Assembly: GCA_015698045.1 (NCBI GenBank)
Contig: BLAL01000274.1
Coordinates: 1,364,001-1,428,000, forward strand
From: Rhizophagus clarus
Lineage: Eukaryota > Glomeromycota > Glomeromycetes > Glomerales > Glomeraceae
Reading direction: 5' to 3'
Length of the DNA stretch: 64,000 nucleotides
The notes beneath the pieces were generated by a model. It had not been told where the DNA came from. It worked only from the letters and a program-made list of their open reading frames with translations, and did no database searches. This document shows, in pieces, positions 43,466-54,443 of the stretch (position 1 is the first letter of the stretch; the number at the start of each line of letters is the position of its first letter). Both the position numbers and the translations under genes were made by a program.

Positions 43466-43485
43466 GATCAGAATGGCGGGTCATA

Positions 43486-43491
43486 TAATTC
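43486..43491 (+). repeat. Right target-site duplication (TAATTC)
   Basis: Directly follows GGCGGGTCATA, the inverse of the left terminus. Confidence 0.85.
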
Positions 43492-46005
43492 AAATCCTGT
43501 TTAACGTTACCTCCATATTAATTAATACAGTATAATCATATAATTAAAAAATTTAAATTGTGTAATACAATACCCCTGCATAGTGGCCTAATTATATTCC
43601 GTAAGCTGGGTCGGGCCGTGTCGGATTTAAATTACCCGGTCATAAAACATAAATTTTTAAACTGCGTGCAGTTGTAATCTTAAGAGACATGTAGATGGCA
43701 AGTATTAAGATAAGTAGCAGAGCTGACATTGCTTAATAGAATTTCAGGATCGATCATTTATAATTCTGCCAAAAATTATGGGTGTTGCTGGCACAAAATT
43801 CTCGATTTTTTTTTATCAGCCAATTTGTATATAATTCTCTTTTAGCTTACTTGGTTATTCACGATGGGACATCTCTATTTCAGTAATAAAATTTATTATG
43901 AAAAAAAAAAACATTTTACTCTATATGATTACTTTAGTAAAAAAATTTCATGAAAGCTCCCTATCTTTTTTTTTTTTTAAAAAAAAAAAAAATGCAATTT
44001 TCGTTCTTAATGAAATTTGACATTAAAACAGACATCAATTATTTTAACCTCTTTTTTTTTTAAAAGATAATTATTATATTTGAACTTTTCAGTATTTTCC
44101 TCTTAATAAACGATTAAATAGACTCAGATTATAGGAAATAATGCATGATTATTATAACTAATAACTAATTTGTGTAATAAAGAACAATCAAAAGTAAAAT
44201 ATCTTACCGATAGTGTTGAAAGAGGCTAAATCTACTTTAATAAGAATTCATTTTTTTATAAAAGAATTATGTATCAATTAAACAAAATTTATTCAATAAG
44301 TTATTTTAAAATGACTAATTCCAATTTTAAGTTCCCTGATTGCATGCATTTTGACGCAGTAATTTAATAAATAAACTTTTAGCATATGAATAGGTGTTAA
44401 CCTCATGTTTTTTCTTATGTGCACAATTACTAAAGTTAAATTAAGGTTTATGTTAGTAAAGAAGGTAATAAATAAATAGGCACTACGTAAGTTTATGAAT
44501 TTTTCCGTTGAAAAATGACGTAATAAATTGTTACTATTATCCTTAATCATGCATTGTATATTACGCCTGATCGTATAAAAATTTATTATTTATTTATTTA
44601 TTTATTTCATATAAAACGATACCGCTCAGAAATTTTTAAAGGTAAAAGTGAACTATAAGCTAACATAGTACTGTTTATGCTACAAAAAAATAAATTACGA
44701 AGTCCCCCTAAACATACCGAAACTTCCCGAAACCCTTTAGGTTTAGGCATATACCGAAACTTAGTTTCGGGATGTGTTTTTTCCCGAAATTTTTTCCCCG
44801 AAATCAGAAATCCCGAAACTGACCCGAAACTACACATACCGAAATATAACCGAAACCTATCATTGTTTCATTGTTTTAACTGAAATTAATATAATGTGAT
44901 CTTTTTTAGTTATTAATTGCGATTTTATAAGATAATAATTTCTTTGATTTGAAATGTAATATTATATCATAATTGATAACTAGCCAATTAGATTTTAACG
45001 GGGTCCAGGTTTTTATCTTGGCCAAAATTAAGAATAGTACTGGCCAAAATCGAGCATAATTTGGGCCAAAGTTATCCGATTGGTGGAAATAGTGGTTTCG
45101 ATTCGTATATTCCGAAACCTGAAACTTTCAGAAATCCTCGTGGAGGTTTCGGGTATCAGCTACCACGTGATATTTAGCCAATAAAATAAATGTTGATCAC
45201 GCATTTTTTTGTGAAATCATCTATTACATTGACCATTGAATGTATCATTTATTTTATTTGGCTTGAGTTTTCATGTTTTTTTATAGACGTCATGTGTCAT
45301 CACTACAAAAAAAATAGAATAATATCATATAATCATTCTTATATAAGATACATATAAACAGTCTCATTAAGGGTAGAGTGTATCTACGCCACAACATATA
45401 TATGATTTTAGACTAAAAAATGTAGATCATCACGTGACCCAAAACGAGCAAAATTTATGATTTCTCGCAAACTACCATATGAATTTTGTTAAATACACAT
45501 TTAAAAAGAGTATAAACATGCGCTTCATTTATTTATTAAAGTGTTTAACCATTTGCTATTAGTCTTTCTGAATGTATTTAGACTTTTAAAATCAAATATG
45601 ACTAATAATAAAAAAATAAAATGGTATTAATAAAAAATTTTATTTGAATAAGTAAATGCACAATGATTTTTTGACATAAATATTCTTTTTTATTATACTA
45701 TTAACTTGTAAGGTTTCATAAGTTTAAAGTTAATTTGAAGATATGTTCTCTAGGTGATTCGCAACTTACCATAGGAGATTCGCAACTTAATGACGACTTC
45801 ATAGTGTAATATTTCGTTATAAGCTTTATTTGTATTATACTTTACTAAAGTTTATTTGAAAGACAGAAACTCTAGCTTTCTAAAGAATACTTTTAAACAG
45901 TTTTTCATAAAATATTGAGTGAGTTTTCCTTGTAGCGAAGTAAAAAAAAAAATGATTTTTTTTTTTAGCCATATGATCAGCCATGTCGATCCCTCTACCC
46001 TTAAA
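43492..46005. other. Intergenic region with CCGAAAC repeats, no gene seen
   Basis: 44,700-44,860 carries many CCCGAAAC/CCGAAACTT words, with a related inverted end near 45,110-45,150 (GGAGGTTTCGGG), probably a decayed element. The rest is A/T-rich without supportable frames. Confidence 0.5.
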
Positions 46006-46635
46006 ATTATCGCCGTTTTCGAATTGCTGTGATCAGGTGATTTATCGATCAATTAAAAAAAAAAATACCGAAAACAGCCGAAAACAACTGAAAACAATTG
46101 ATTTATCAAAAATAGTCTTATTAAACACATACAAAAAACACTTTTTATAAATATTTTTCTTAAAAAACACTAAACTTGACGCCTTTAACATTCTTTATTA
46201 TGTTTATAAGATGTTTTACAGTGTGTTTTTTTATTTATTAAAAACTAAAGATCTAAATAAAAAAAATAGTTAGAAATAAAAAAAAAGGAAAGAAACGAAA
46301 AAAAAAGAAAAAAAACTAATAAAATAAAAAAAAATATTATCTGTTACTTAGTAGTGAACTTTTAGAATCGTTAGGAATCAGTTTTTAGGAATCGGTTTTT
46401 AGGAATCGGTCTCTAGGAATCAGAGGAATCGGTTTATAAGCTATTGTGGTAAAAAAGGGCGAACAATAAAAAAAATATTAGTAAAGTTTGTATAATGGTG
46501 GCTTAGCATTACACAGATCAAATGATGTCTGTGATATTTATAGTAAAAAGTGATTTTAATTTGTGTAATCTAAAATCAATTTTTATTTATATAAAAAAAA
46601 GCCGCTGATCACAGTAATTCGAAAACGGCGATAAT
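46006..46635. mobile_element. MITE-like element with 31-bp TIRs
   Basis: Left ATTATCGCCGTTTTCGAATT then GCTGTGATCAG; right end is its inverse with a single G/A difference. The interior (about 570 bp) includes GGAATCGGTTTTTA minisatellite copies at 46,370-46,435 and has no gene. Confidence 0.7.
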
Positions 46636-46733
46636 ATTATTAAACGAAATAGTGATAATAATACACATATAGGAAAAATAGTAAAACTGAATTACTTTAT
46701 TAGCTATTGTAAAAAATTTCAAATATTACTAAT

Positions 46734-49568
46734 TTAATTAACATTTTCATCATATAATGATGCAAGGCATTTTTGCGCATTACTATTTCCCCCCTCAGCT
46801 GCTTCTTTATATAATTTAAATGCCTTCTCTTTATCAATATCAACTATAAATCCACGAAAAAAATAATTTCCAACTTTATATTTTCCATTTATGCATCCTT
46901 TTTCAGCTGCTTGTCTATAAAAACCAAATGCTCTAACCTCATTTTTATTAACACCCTTTCCTAACTCATAAATTTCTCCCAATTTATATAATGCTGCTTT
47001 ATTATCATCATTTTCTGATAACTTTTGATACCAATAATTAACTCCGTTTAAATCATTCTCCATTTCTTCTTCGTTTTCATAAAAATATTTAAGAAAATCT
47101 AATGTATCACCTTTCTCAGCAGTAATCTTAGTATAAATATCAAATCCTTTTTTTTTATCAATATTTGTTCCAATTCCTTTAGTGTAGCAATATCCAAGAT
47201 GAAATTTTGCATTAATATATCCTTTTTCCGCTGATTTTTCATAATATTCAAATGCTTTATTTTCATTTTTATCTGTGCCTATTCCTAACTCATAACATAT
47301 ACCTAAGTTATCAGATGCAAATTTATCCCCATTTTCCGCTGATTTCTGAAACAAATAAAATGCTTCTTCTAAATTCTTCTTAGATCCTTCACCTTTTAAA
47401 TATATAAATCCAAGATTGTTTTGTGCAATTTTATGCCCTTTTTCTGCTACTATGTTATATATTTCACATGCTTTTGCTTCGTCAACTTCAGTTCCAGCTC
47501 CTTTCTCATAGCAATAAGCAAGTTCGAATTGAGCATCTAAATATTCTTGCTCAGCAGATTTTTTATAATATTCAAATGCTTTGAATTCATTTTTTTCAAT
47601 TCCATTTCCATATTGATAACATCTGCCTAAATGATACTGAGATGATATAGATCCATTCTTTGCTGCTTTTTCATACCAATAAACAGCTTTCTTTGGATCT
47701 TTTCCTGTTACTTCATTAATTTCATACAAAATTCCAAGGTTATTTTGTGCAGTCGCATGTCCTTTTTCAGCTGCTAATTTGTATAATTCAAACGCTTTTA
47801 TTTTATTAACTTCTGTTCCAATTCCATTATAATAACAATATCCAAGCTCAAACTGAGCATTTAGATATCCTTGTTCAGCCGATTGTTTATAATATTCAAA
47901 AGTTTTTCTTTCACTATTCCCTGTATCCTTTACATTAGAATAATAATTACCCAAATTATATAGAGCATATTTGCATCCATTTTCTGCTGCCTTTTTATAC
48001 CAATAAACAGCCTCCTTCAAATCTTTTTCAGTACCTTCACCCCTTTCATATAAAATTGCAAGATCATTTTGTGCAGTAAAATGTTCTCTTTCGGCTGCTA
48101 TTTTATAGAACTCAAATGCCTTTATTTTATTAACTTCAGTTCCAATTCCTTTCTTATAACAATATCCAAGCTCAAACTGAGCATTTAGATATCCTTGTTC
48201 AGCCGAATTTTTGAAACATTCAAATGCTTTTTTCTCATTTATTTCCACATCAGATCCAGATAGATATAAGAGTCCAAGGTTATACTGTGCAATAATATGT
48301 TCTTTTTCAGCTGCTATTTGGTATAATTCAAATGCTTTTATTTTATTGACTTCAGTTCCAATTCCTATATCATAACAGCATGCAAGTTCAAATTGAGCTT
48401 CTAAATATTCTTGATTAGCTGATCTTTTATAATATTCAAATGCTTTAGCTTCATCTTTTATTACACCTCTTCCACTCTTATAACAATCACCTAAATTAAA
48501 TTGTGCAAACTTATTTCCATTTTCTGCTGCCTTATTGTACCAGTAAATTGCCTTTTTTAAATCTTTTTCCACGTCTTCACCATTTTTATAATAATTACCC
48601 AATATGCTTTGTGCAGATGAATATTCTCCCTTTGCAGATTTAATATACCATTCTAATGCTTTCTCTTTATCCTTATTTATTCCTATTCCATTTTGATAAC
48701 AATAACCTAAATTATATTGTGCATATATATCACCTTTGTTAGCAGCTTTTAGATACGACTCAAATGCTTTCTTTTCATTTTTTGTTATCCCAATTCCATT
48801 TTGATAACAATAACCTAAATTATTTTGTGCGTCAGAATTTCCTCCTTCTGCTGATTTTAAATAAAATTCAAATGCTTTAGATTCATCTTTTTTTTTACCC
48901 ACTCCATGTTGATAGCAGTAACCTAGATTATTTAGTTCTGCCAATCCTTTTTTCTTTTTAATATAATCTGATTGATTTTCATTGGAAAATTTATCTAATG
49001 AATCAAAATATTTTTCAATAATATTTAGTTCATCTTTACTCATATTTATTTCTAACCCATTAAAATTTTCAAACTGATTACCGTGTGACATTGTGTGATG
49101 CGTACTTTCTAAACATTTCAAAGTTTTTGTAATCAAGTTCCTTTTATCTAAAATAATATCTTTATAATAATAAAATGACAATAAATATTTTGCGATAATA
49201 ATATTAAGTAATTGATATAAGGAAATTAATTTTTTATGATGATAATTGATTGATAATAAATATAATTCTGAAGATTTATTTTTTACATCAATAATTTTAT
49301 TATTATCATAACCTATACCATATTCATAAAAAAATCCTATTAAACTTGAAAACCAATTTTCATTTTCTTCATCCATATGATTTTCCATTAATTTTAAAAT
49401 TGTTACAGAATTTTTTTTATGATGATTAAAATAATCTTGTATCCAATCCGTTAAGATATTTTCAAATTTTTCATAATTATCAATTTTTACAATTTGACGA
49501 TAAAAATCTTTTAAAAATTCTTTTAAAAAATCTTCATCCTTTAAAATATCATTATTATTTGTAGACAT
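46734..49568 (-). CDS. Sel1-repeat protein, 944 aa, no kinase domain
   Basis: Single-exon frame. The ATG at 49,568 (MSTNNNDIL) is preferred over the longer frame start at 49,721 because the two plus-strand paralogues begin at the same point and because the extension overlaps a conserved upstream box. Residues 1-190 form a conserved helical N-terminal domain (FLKEFLKDFYRQIVKI, WFSSLIGFFYEYGIG). From about 220 to the end there are around 20 Sel1 units (LGYCYQNGIG...KAFEYYKKSA). Sel1/TPR-like arrays form a superhelical protein-binding surface; no enzyme domain is present. Likely a cytosolic adaptor for the kinase-Sel1 class, by homology of the arrays. Partner unknown. Confidence 0.88.
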   Translation of the reverse strand: MSTNNNDILKDEDFLKEFLKDFYRQIVKIDNYEKFENILTDWIQDYFNHHKKNSVTILKLMENHMDEENENWFSSLIGFFYEYGIGYDNNKIIDVKNKSSELYLLSINYHHKKLISLYQLLNIIIAKYLLSFYYYKDIILDKRNLITKTLKCLESTHHTMSHGNQFENFNGLEINMSKDELNIIEKYFDSLDKFSNENQSDYIKKKKGLAELNNLGYCYQHGVGKKKDESKAFEFYLKSAEGGNSDAQNNLGYCYQNGIGITKNEKKAFESYLKAANKGDIYAQYNLGYCYQNGIGINKDKEKALEWYIKSAKGEYSSAQSILGNYYKNGEDVEKDLKKAIYWYNKAAENGNKFAQFNLGDCYKSGRGVIKDEAKAFEYYKRSANQEYLEAQFELACCYDIGIGTEVNKIKAFELYQIAAEKEHIIAQYNLGLLYLSGSDVEINEKKAFECFKNSAEQGYLNAQFELGYCYKKGIGTEVNKIKAFEFYKIAAEREHFTAQNDLAILYERGEGTEKDLKEAVYWYKKAAENGCKYALYNLGNYYSNVKDTGNSERKTFEYYKQSAEQGYLNAQFELGYCYYNGIGTEVNKIKAFELYKLAAEKGHATAQNNLGILYEINEVTGKDPKKAVYWYEKAAKNGSISSQYHLGRCYQYGNGIEKNEFKAFEYYKKSAEQEYLDAQFELAYCYEKGAGTEVDEAKACEIYNIVAEKGHKIAQNNLGFIYLKGEGSKKNLEEAFYLFQKSAENGDKFASDNLGICYELGIGTDKNENKAFEYYEKSAEKGYINAKFHLGYCYTKGIGTNIDKKKGFDIYTKITAEKGDTLDFLKYFYENEEEMENDLNGVNYWYQKLSENDDNKAALYKLGEIYELGKGVNKNEVRAFGFYRQAAEKGCINGKYKVGNYFFRGFIVDIDKEKAFKLYKEAAEGGNSNAQKCLASLYDENVN

Positions 49569-49704
49569 TTTTATCTGAAATATACGTAATTTGTTTTTTT
49601 GTAAAAAATAGTTAAATAATTTTTGAAAAGGAAAATGACCCAAGTGCACTGTCCGTACTACTGTACTATGTAACAATTGTGACGCCGAAAAAAATTTTAA
49701 GCTT

Positions 49705-49737
49705 TTAAGGAAACGATCCATATCAACTGTGCCACAG
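49705..49737 (-). promoter_or_regulatory. Upstream box shared by two Sel1 genes
   Basis: On the minus strand CTGTGGCACAG, then GGATCGTTTCCTTAA. The gene at 61,364 has TGTGCCACAG...GATCATTTCCTTA at 61,235-61,268. Spacing to the ATG is roughly 100-140 bp in both. Confidence 0.45.
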
Positions 49738-50096
49738 AGGTACGAAATTCTTGAAATGAAAAAATAAACTGTAGAAAGTATACACGACTTTTGCGTTAAG
49801 CTGCAACATCTTTTACTTCATTACTCTTAATATTTAATTATATAAATTCTTTGATATGAATTACTGTGCTCTTTATACTGTATAGCTAACATATATTTCA
49901 TTCAATTCCATTTGTTTTGCGGGTAACAAGATCGTTTCACAAATATCCTTAGTTAATTTTCAAGTCACACCTCGGTAATTACAAATGATATTACGTAACA
50001 CTAAAATATTGTAGTACCGGTTTATTGTGTATTTAAATTTGTCGATCAATTTCTTTCTAAAATACTTTGTCAATATTAAAAGAATATATTGTCAAA

Positions 50097-53000
50097 ATGT
50101 CAAATCAGGCCGGCCTTGAAAAATCAAAAGATTACATTAAATGGTTAGAACAATCAATTTCTAACGAATATTTAAATTTATATGAATATTCGGAATTTAG
50201 CAATTTAAGCCCAATAGGAAGTGGGTCATATGGAAGCGTTGTTCGCGCTAATTGGAAAAATACTGATAGACTTTTTGCTTTGAAAACTTTTAATAATGAT
50301 AAAACTACGCTAAAAGAAATTGTCAATGAGGTAGTTTGTAATAATCTTAAAGTAAACTTTTTTTAAATCTTTATTAAATAATATCCAAATTTTTTTATAG
50401 ATAAAATTACAAAAAAAGGTAGATTTTCATGAAAATATTTTACGGCTTTGTGGCATTACTAAGATAGAAGCTGGTGAGTTGCAGGCTTTATTATGTACTA
50501 TATTGCTAATACGATTTTAAGTTCTAACATATTGTCTTTAATATGTGTACTCAGAGAAAAAATATTGCTTAGTTTTGGAATATGCCGATAGTGATACATT
50601 AAAGAACTATTTAAGCAATCATTTTAATGAACTTAATTGGGATGACAAATATCCATTGGCATTTCAATTAACAAGTGCTGTTGAATACATACACGATTAT
50701 GATATCATTCATCGTGATTTGGTAATATATTATGATTTACAATTTACTTTATTAATGATTCAAGTATTAATATTACTATTTTATCTAATTATAGCATACA
50801 AATAATATACTCGTACACCGAAAAAAAATTAAAATAGCTGATTTTGATTTGTCAAAAAAAATTGCTGAATCGAGCAATATGTCAGAAATGTTTGGTGTTA
50901 TCCCTTACGTGGATCCAAAAAGTTTTAATAATCAATATAATAATTGCAATAAAAGTAAAAATTATAGATTAAATAAGTCTGATGTGTATAGCGTGGGAGT
51001 TTTAATGTGGCAAATTTCAAGTGGACGTCGACCATTTTATGCAGATGGTGTAGAATATGATATAGGTCTAGCATTAGCTATACAAGGAGGAGAAAGAGAA
51101 AAAATTATTGATGGAACTCCCATTGGATATAGTGGGTTATACACAAGTAATTATCCTTTTTTGCTAAAAAAAAAATGTTGTTATGAAAGTTATTAATTCT
51201 GTATTATTTATTTTATTAGAATGCTGGAAATATGAGCCAGATGAACGTCCAAGTATGCAAGATGTTGTTTCGATTCTTAGATCAATAATTTTCCCTAGCC
51301 AACGTCACTTATTTAATGATTATAAAGATAATAATATCGAAGAAAATGAAGATAACATATTATCAAAATCTTCAAATATTAATGACGATTTAATCTTGGA
51401 CAATATAATAAATATCATTAATTGCGAAGATTGCTCAAGTTTGCGAAGTTCGACATCTATTCAGTCAAATAACATTGATGACTCTATTCAGACAAAATCA
51501 AGAAATTCGTTTGATTCGACATTTACTAATAATATTACTATTATGTTTGTTGATAAATTAATTACAGTGATTATCAAAAAACACGATGCAGGCTATACTT
51601 TTGATCAAATCCAAGAATTAATTAATCAGAAAATATTACAATTGAATCAAATTACAAATAACCTTGTAAAATGGCTTAGTGAAAATCAAGATAAACTAAA
51701 ATATATTTGGTTTTTTGGATTATTTTATTATTATGATATCGGAATAGAAGAAAATAATAGTACTAAAGCATTTGAATTATTTTCGAAAGCAGCAGTTGAT
51801 AATTATCCAATAGCACAAGTTTATCTTGCTAAATGTTATAATGGTGGATATGGAACTGAACAGAATAATAGTTATGCGTTTAATTGGTATCAAAAAGCTG
51901 CAGAAAATGGAAGCATTATTGGGCAATTCTATTTAGGATATTGCTATGAATTTAACATTGGAACTGGAAAAAATGAAAATAAATTTATTAATTGGTATCA
52001 AAAAGCGGCTAACAATGAAAATACAATAGCGAAACTTTATCTTGCAAATTGTTATAAATTACGAAAAGGAATAGAGAAAGATGAACTTAAAGCATTTGAA
52101 TTATATAAAATATTATCAGAAAACAAAATTGCTGATGCTCAACATCAACTTGGAGATTGTTTTTATTATGGAATTGGAACAAAATTAGATAAAGATCAAG
52201 CACTATTCTGGTATGAAAATGCGATAAAAAATGGAAATACCATTGTAAAGCATATTCTTGAACAAAAATATAATAAAAAAATTGATGTTAAAAAAAACAA
52301 AAATGTAGAAATTAAAATTCATAAGACAATATATCTTGAAGGATTAAGACAGATTGGTATCAATAACTATAATGGTCAAAATTATAAAAAGGCATTTTAC
52401 TATTTTCAGAAAGCAGCGAAAAATGGAAATAAATTAGCACAATATAATTTGGGTAATTGCTATAAAAATGGTAAAGGTGTAGAACAAAATAAACGAAAAG
52501 CTTTTAAATTATATCAAAAATCAGCTGAGCAAGGGTATAAAGATTCACAATTTGAACTTGGATATTGTTATAGTGAAGGAATTGGAACTGATATCAATAA
52601 AACAAAAGCATTTGAGTTATATAAGATTGCTGCCAAAAAAGAACATATTATTGCACAATGTATTCTCGGGATCATATATGAAAGTGGTGAATGTACAAAA
52701 ATAGATTTAGAAAAGGCGATTTATTGGTATAAAAAAGCAGCAGAAAATGGACATGGGTTAGCATAGTACAATTTAGGCAACTGTTACAATAATGGTAAAG
52801 GTGTAACACAAAACAAAAAAAGAGCTTTTAAATTATATCTAAAATCAACTGAACAAGGGTATTTAGATGCACAATTCCAACTTGGATATTGTTACGATAA
52901 AGGAATTGGAACCGATGTTGTTAAAATAAGAGCATTCGAGTTATACAAAATGGCAGCTGAAAAAGAACACATTGTTGCACAAATTAATTTAGGATCATTA

Positions 53001-54430
53001 TTTGAGCATGGTAAAGGAACTGAAAAGAATTTGGAAAGAGCTGTTTACTGGTACAATAAAGCAGCCGAAAATGGTCACGAAATTGCACAATATAATCTGG
53101 GTAGATGTTATCAATTCGGAAGAGGTATAGAAAAAGATGAAGTTAAAGCTTTTGAATATTATAAAAAATCAGCTGATCAAGAGTATTTAGATGCACGATT
53201 CAAACTTGGATATTTTTATGATGAAGGGATTGGAACCGAAGTTGATAAAATAAAAGCATTTGAATTATACAAAATGGCAGCTGAAAATGGAAACAAATAT
53301 GCACAATATAATCTGGGTAGATGTTATCGATTCGGAATAGGTGTGGAAAAAGATGAAGTTCAAGCTTTTGAATATTATAAAAAATCAGCTGATCAAGAGT
53401 ATTTAAATGCACAATATCAACTTGTACATTGTTATAGTAAAGGAATTGGAACCGAAGTTGATAAAATAAAAGCATTCGAGTTATGCAAAATGGCAGCTGA
53501 AAGAGGAGACATTATTGCACAAACCGGACTTGGAATTTTGTATATGAATGGTAAAGGCATAGAAAAAGACTTAGAAAAAGCTGTTTACTGGTATAATAAA
53601 GCAGCAGAAAATGGATGCCAATATGCGCTATGTAATCTCGGTGCATGTTATCAATCCGGAATAGGTGTAGAAAAAGATGAAGTTAAAGCTTTTGAATATT
53701 ATAAAAAATCAGCTGATCAAGAGTATTTAAATGCACAATATCAACTTGGATATTGTTATAGTCAAGGAATTGGAACCGAAGTTGATAAAATAAAAGCATT
53801 TGAGTTATAAAAAATGGCAGCTGAAAATAGAAACAAATATGCACAATATAATCTGGGTAGATGTTATCGATTCGGAATAGGTGTGGAAAAAGATGAAGTT
53901 AAAGCTTTTGAATATTATAAAAAATCAGCTGATCAAGAGTATTTAAATGCACGATTCATACTTGGATATTGTTATGATGAAGGAATTGGAACCGAAGTTG
54001 ATAAAATAAAAGCATTTGAGTTATACAAAATGGCAGCTGAAAAAGAACACATTGCCGCACAAAACAACTTAGGATTATTATTTGAATATGGTAAAGGAAC
54101 TGAAAAGAATTTGGAAAAAGCTGTTTACTGGTATATCAAAGCAGCTGAAAATGGAAATAAATTTGCACAATATAATTTGGGTAATTGCTATAAGAATGGT
54201 AAAGGTGTAGAACAAAATAAACGAAAAGCTTTTAAATTATATCAAAAATCAGCTGAGCAAGGGTATAAAAATGCACAATTCCAACTTGGATATTTTTATG
54301 ATGAAGGGATTGGTACCGAAGTTGATAAAATAAAAGCATTTGAGTTTACAAAATGGCAGCTGAAAAAGAACATATCGCCGCACAAAATAATTTGGGATGT
54401 TTACAATAATAAAATTAGTCGAATCATCGA
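50097..54430 (+). pseudogene. Kinase-Sel1 gene, inactivated
   Basis: Exons 50,097-50,330, 50,401-50,473, 50,555-50,721, 50,795-51,146 and 51,220 onward follow the intron positions of the intact paralogue at 7,345. The glycine loop [14 protein letters not shown] and HRDL are intact, but DFG reads DFD (GGT to GAT). Exon 5 encodes about 30 Sel1 units broken by TAG at 52,764 (a CAG Gln codon in neighbouring units), TAA at 53,808 (Tyr expected) and a one-base deletion near 54,345, all inside recent tandem copies. A truncated product of about 800 residues, ending at the TAG, might still be made (kinase plus part of the array). The real ATG is 50,097; the longer frame begins with TTG. Confidence 0.85.
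53229..54060 (+). repeat. 546-bp intragenic tandem duplication in the Sel1 array
   Basis: DNA from about 53,238 recurs from about 53,784 with very few differences (both contain TAGATGTTATCGATTCGGAA). The offset of 546 bp equals 182 codons, about five Sel1 units, showing recent unequal crossing-over. Confidence 0.75.
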
Positions 54431-54443
54431 TCAACAACTATAA

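Larger units (their letters stand above)
29064..43485. mobile_element. Polinton-like DNA element with Gag-protease capsid module
   Basis: 14,422 bp from TATGACCCGCC to GGCGGGTCATA. Direct duplications TAATTC lie at 29,058-29,063 and 43,486-43,491 (the match extends to 8 bp, TATAATTC). TIRs of about 0.9 kb reach inward to 31,636 and 42,602; the left one is interrupted by MITE-like inserts at 29,282-30,903. Genes: SF3 helicase, OTU-family-B polymerase, 141-aa and 194-aa proteins, zinc-ribbon-like protein, A32-like ATPase (minus), coiled-coil protein, Gag, retropepsin-like protease, terminal 207-aa gene (minus). Long TIRs, a 6-bp duplication, a PolB and a packaging ATPase are Polinton traits. 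The absence of an integrase, and Gag in place of jelly-roll capsid proteins, are not. Main frames are intact apart from two TGA codons, so it is relatively young. Confidence 0.88.
42602..43485. repeat. Right terminal inverted repeat, 884 bp
   Basis: Uninterrupted inverse of the left arm with scattered point differences (for example GCGCTGGAG against the inverse of CTCCAGCACC), indicating some age. The inner border lies where the terminal gene diverges from its left-arm remnant after the codons for ETGHN. Confidence 0.87.

Noticed and set aside
29064..43485. LTR retrotransposon
   Set aside because: Gag and protease suggested it, but the ends are inverted rather than direct repeats, there is no reverse transcriptase, RNase H or integrase, and PolB, SF3 helicase and A32-like ATPase are present.
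49569..49721. 51-residue N-terminal extension of the minus-strand Sel1 protein
   Set aside because: Absent from paralogues and overlaps the conserved upstream box; the ATG at 49,568 fits the family start.
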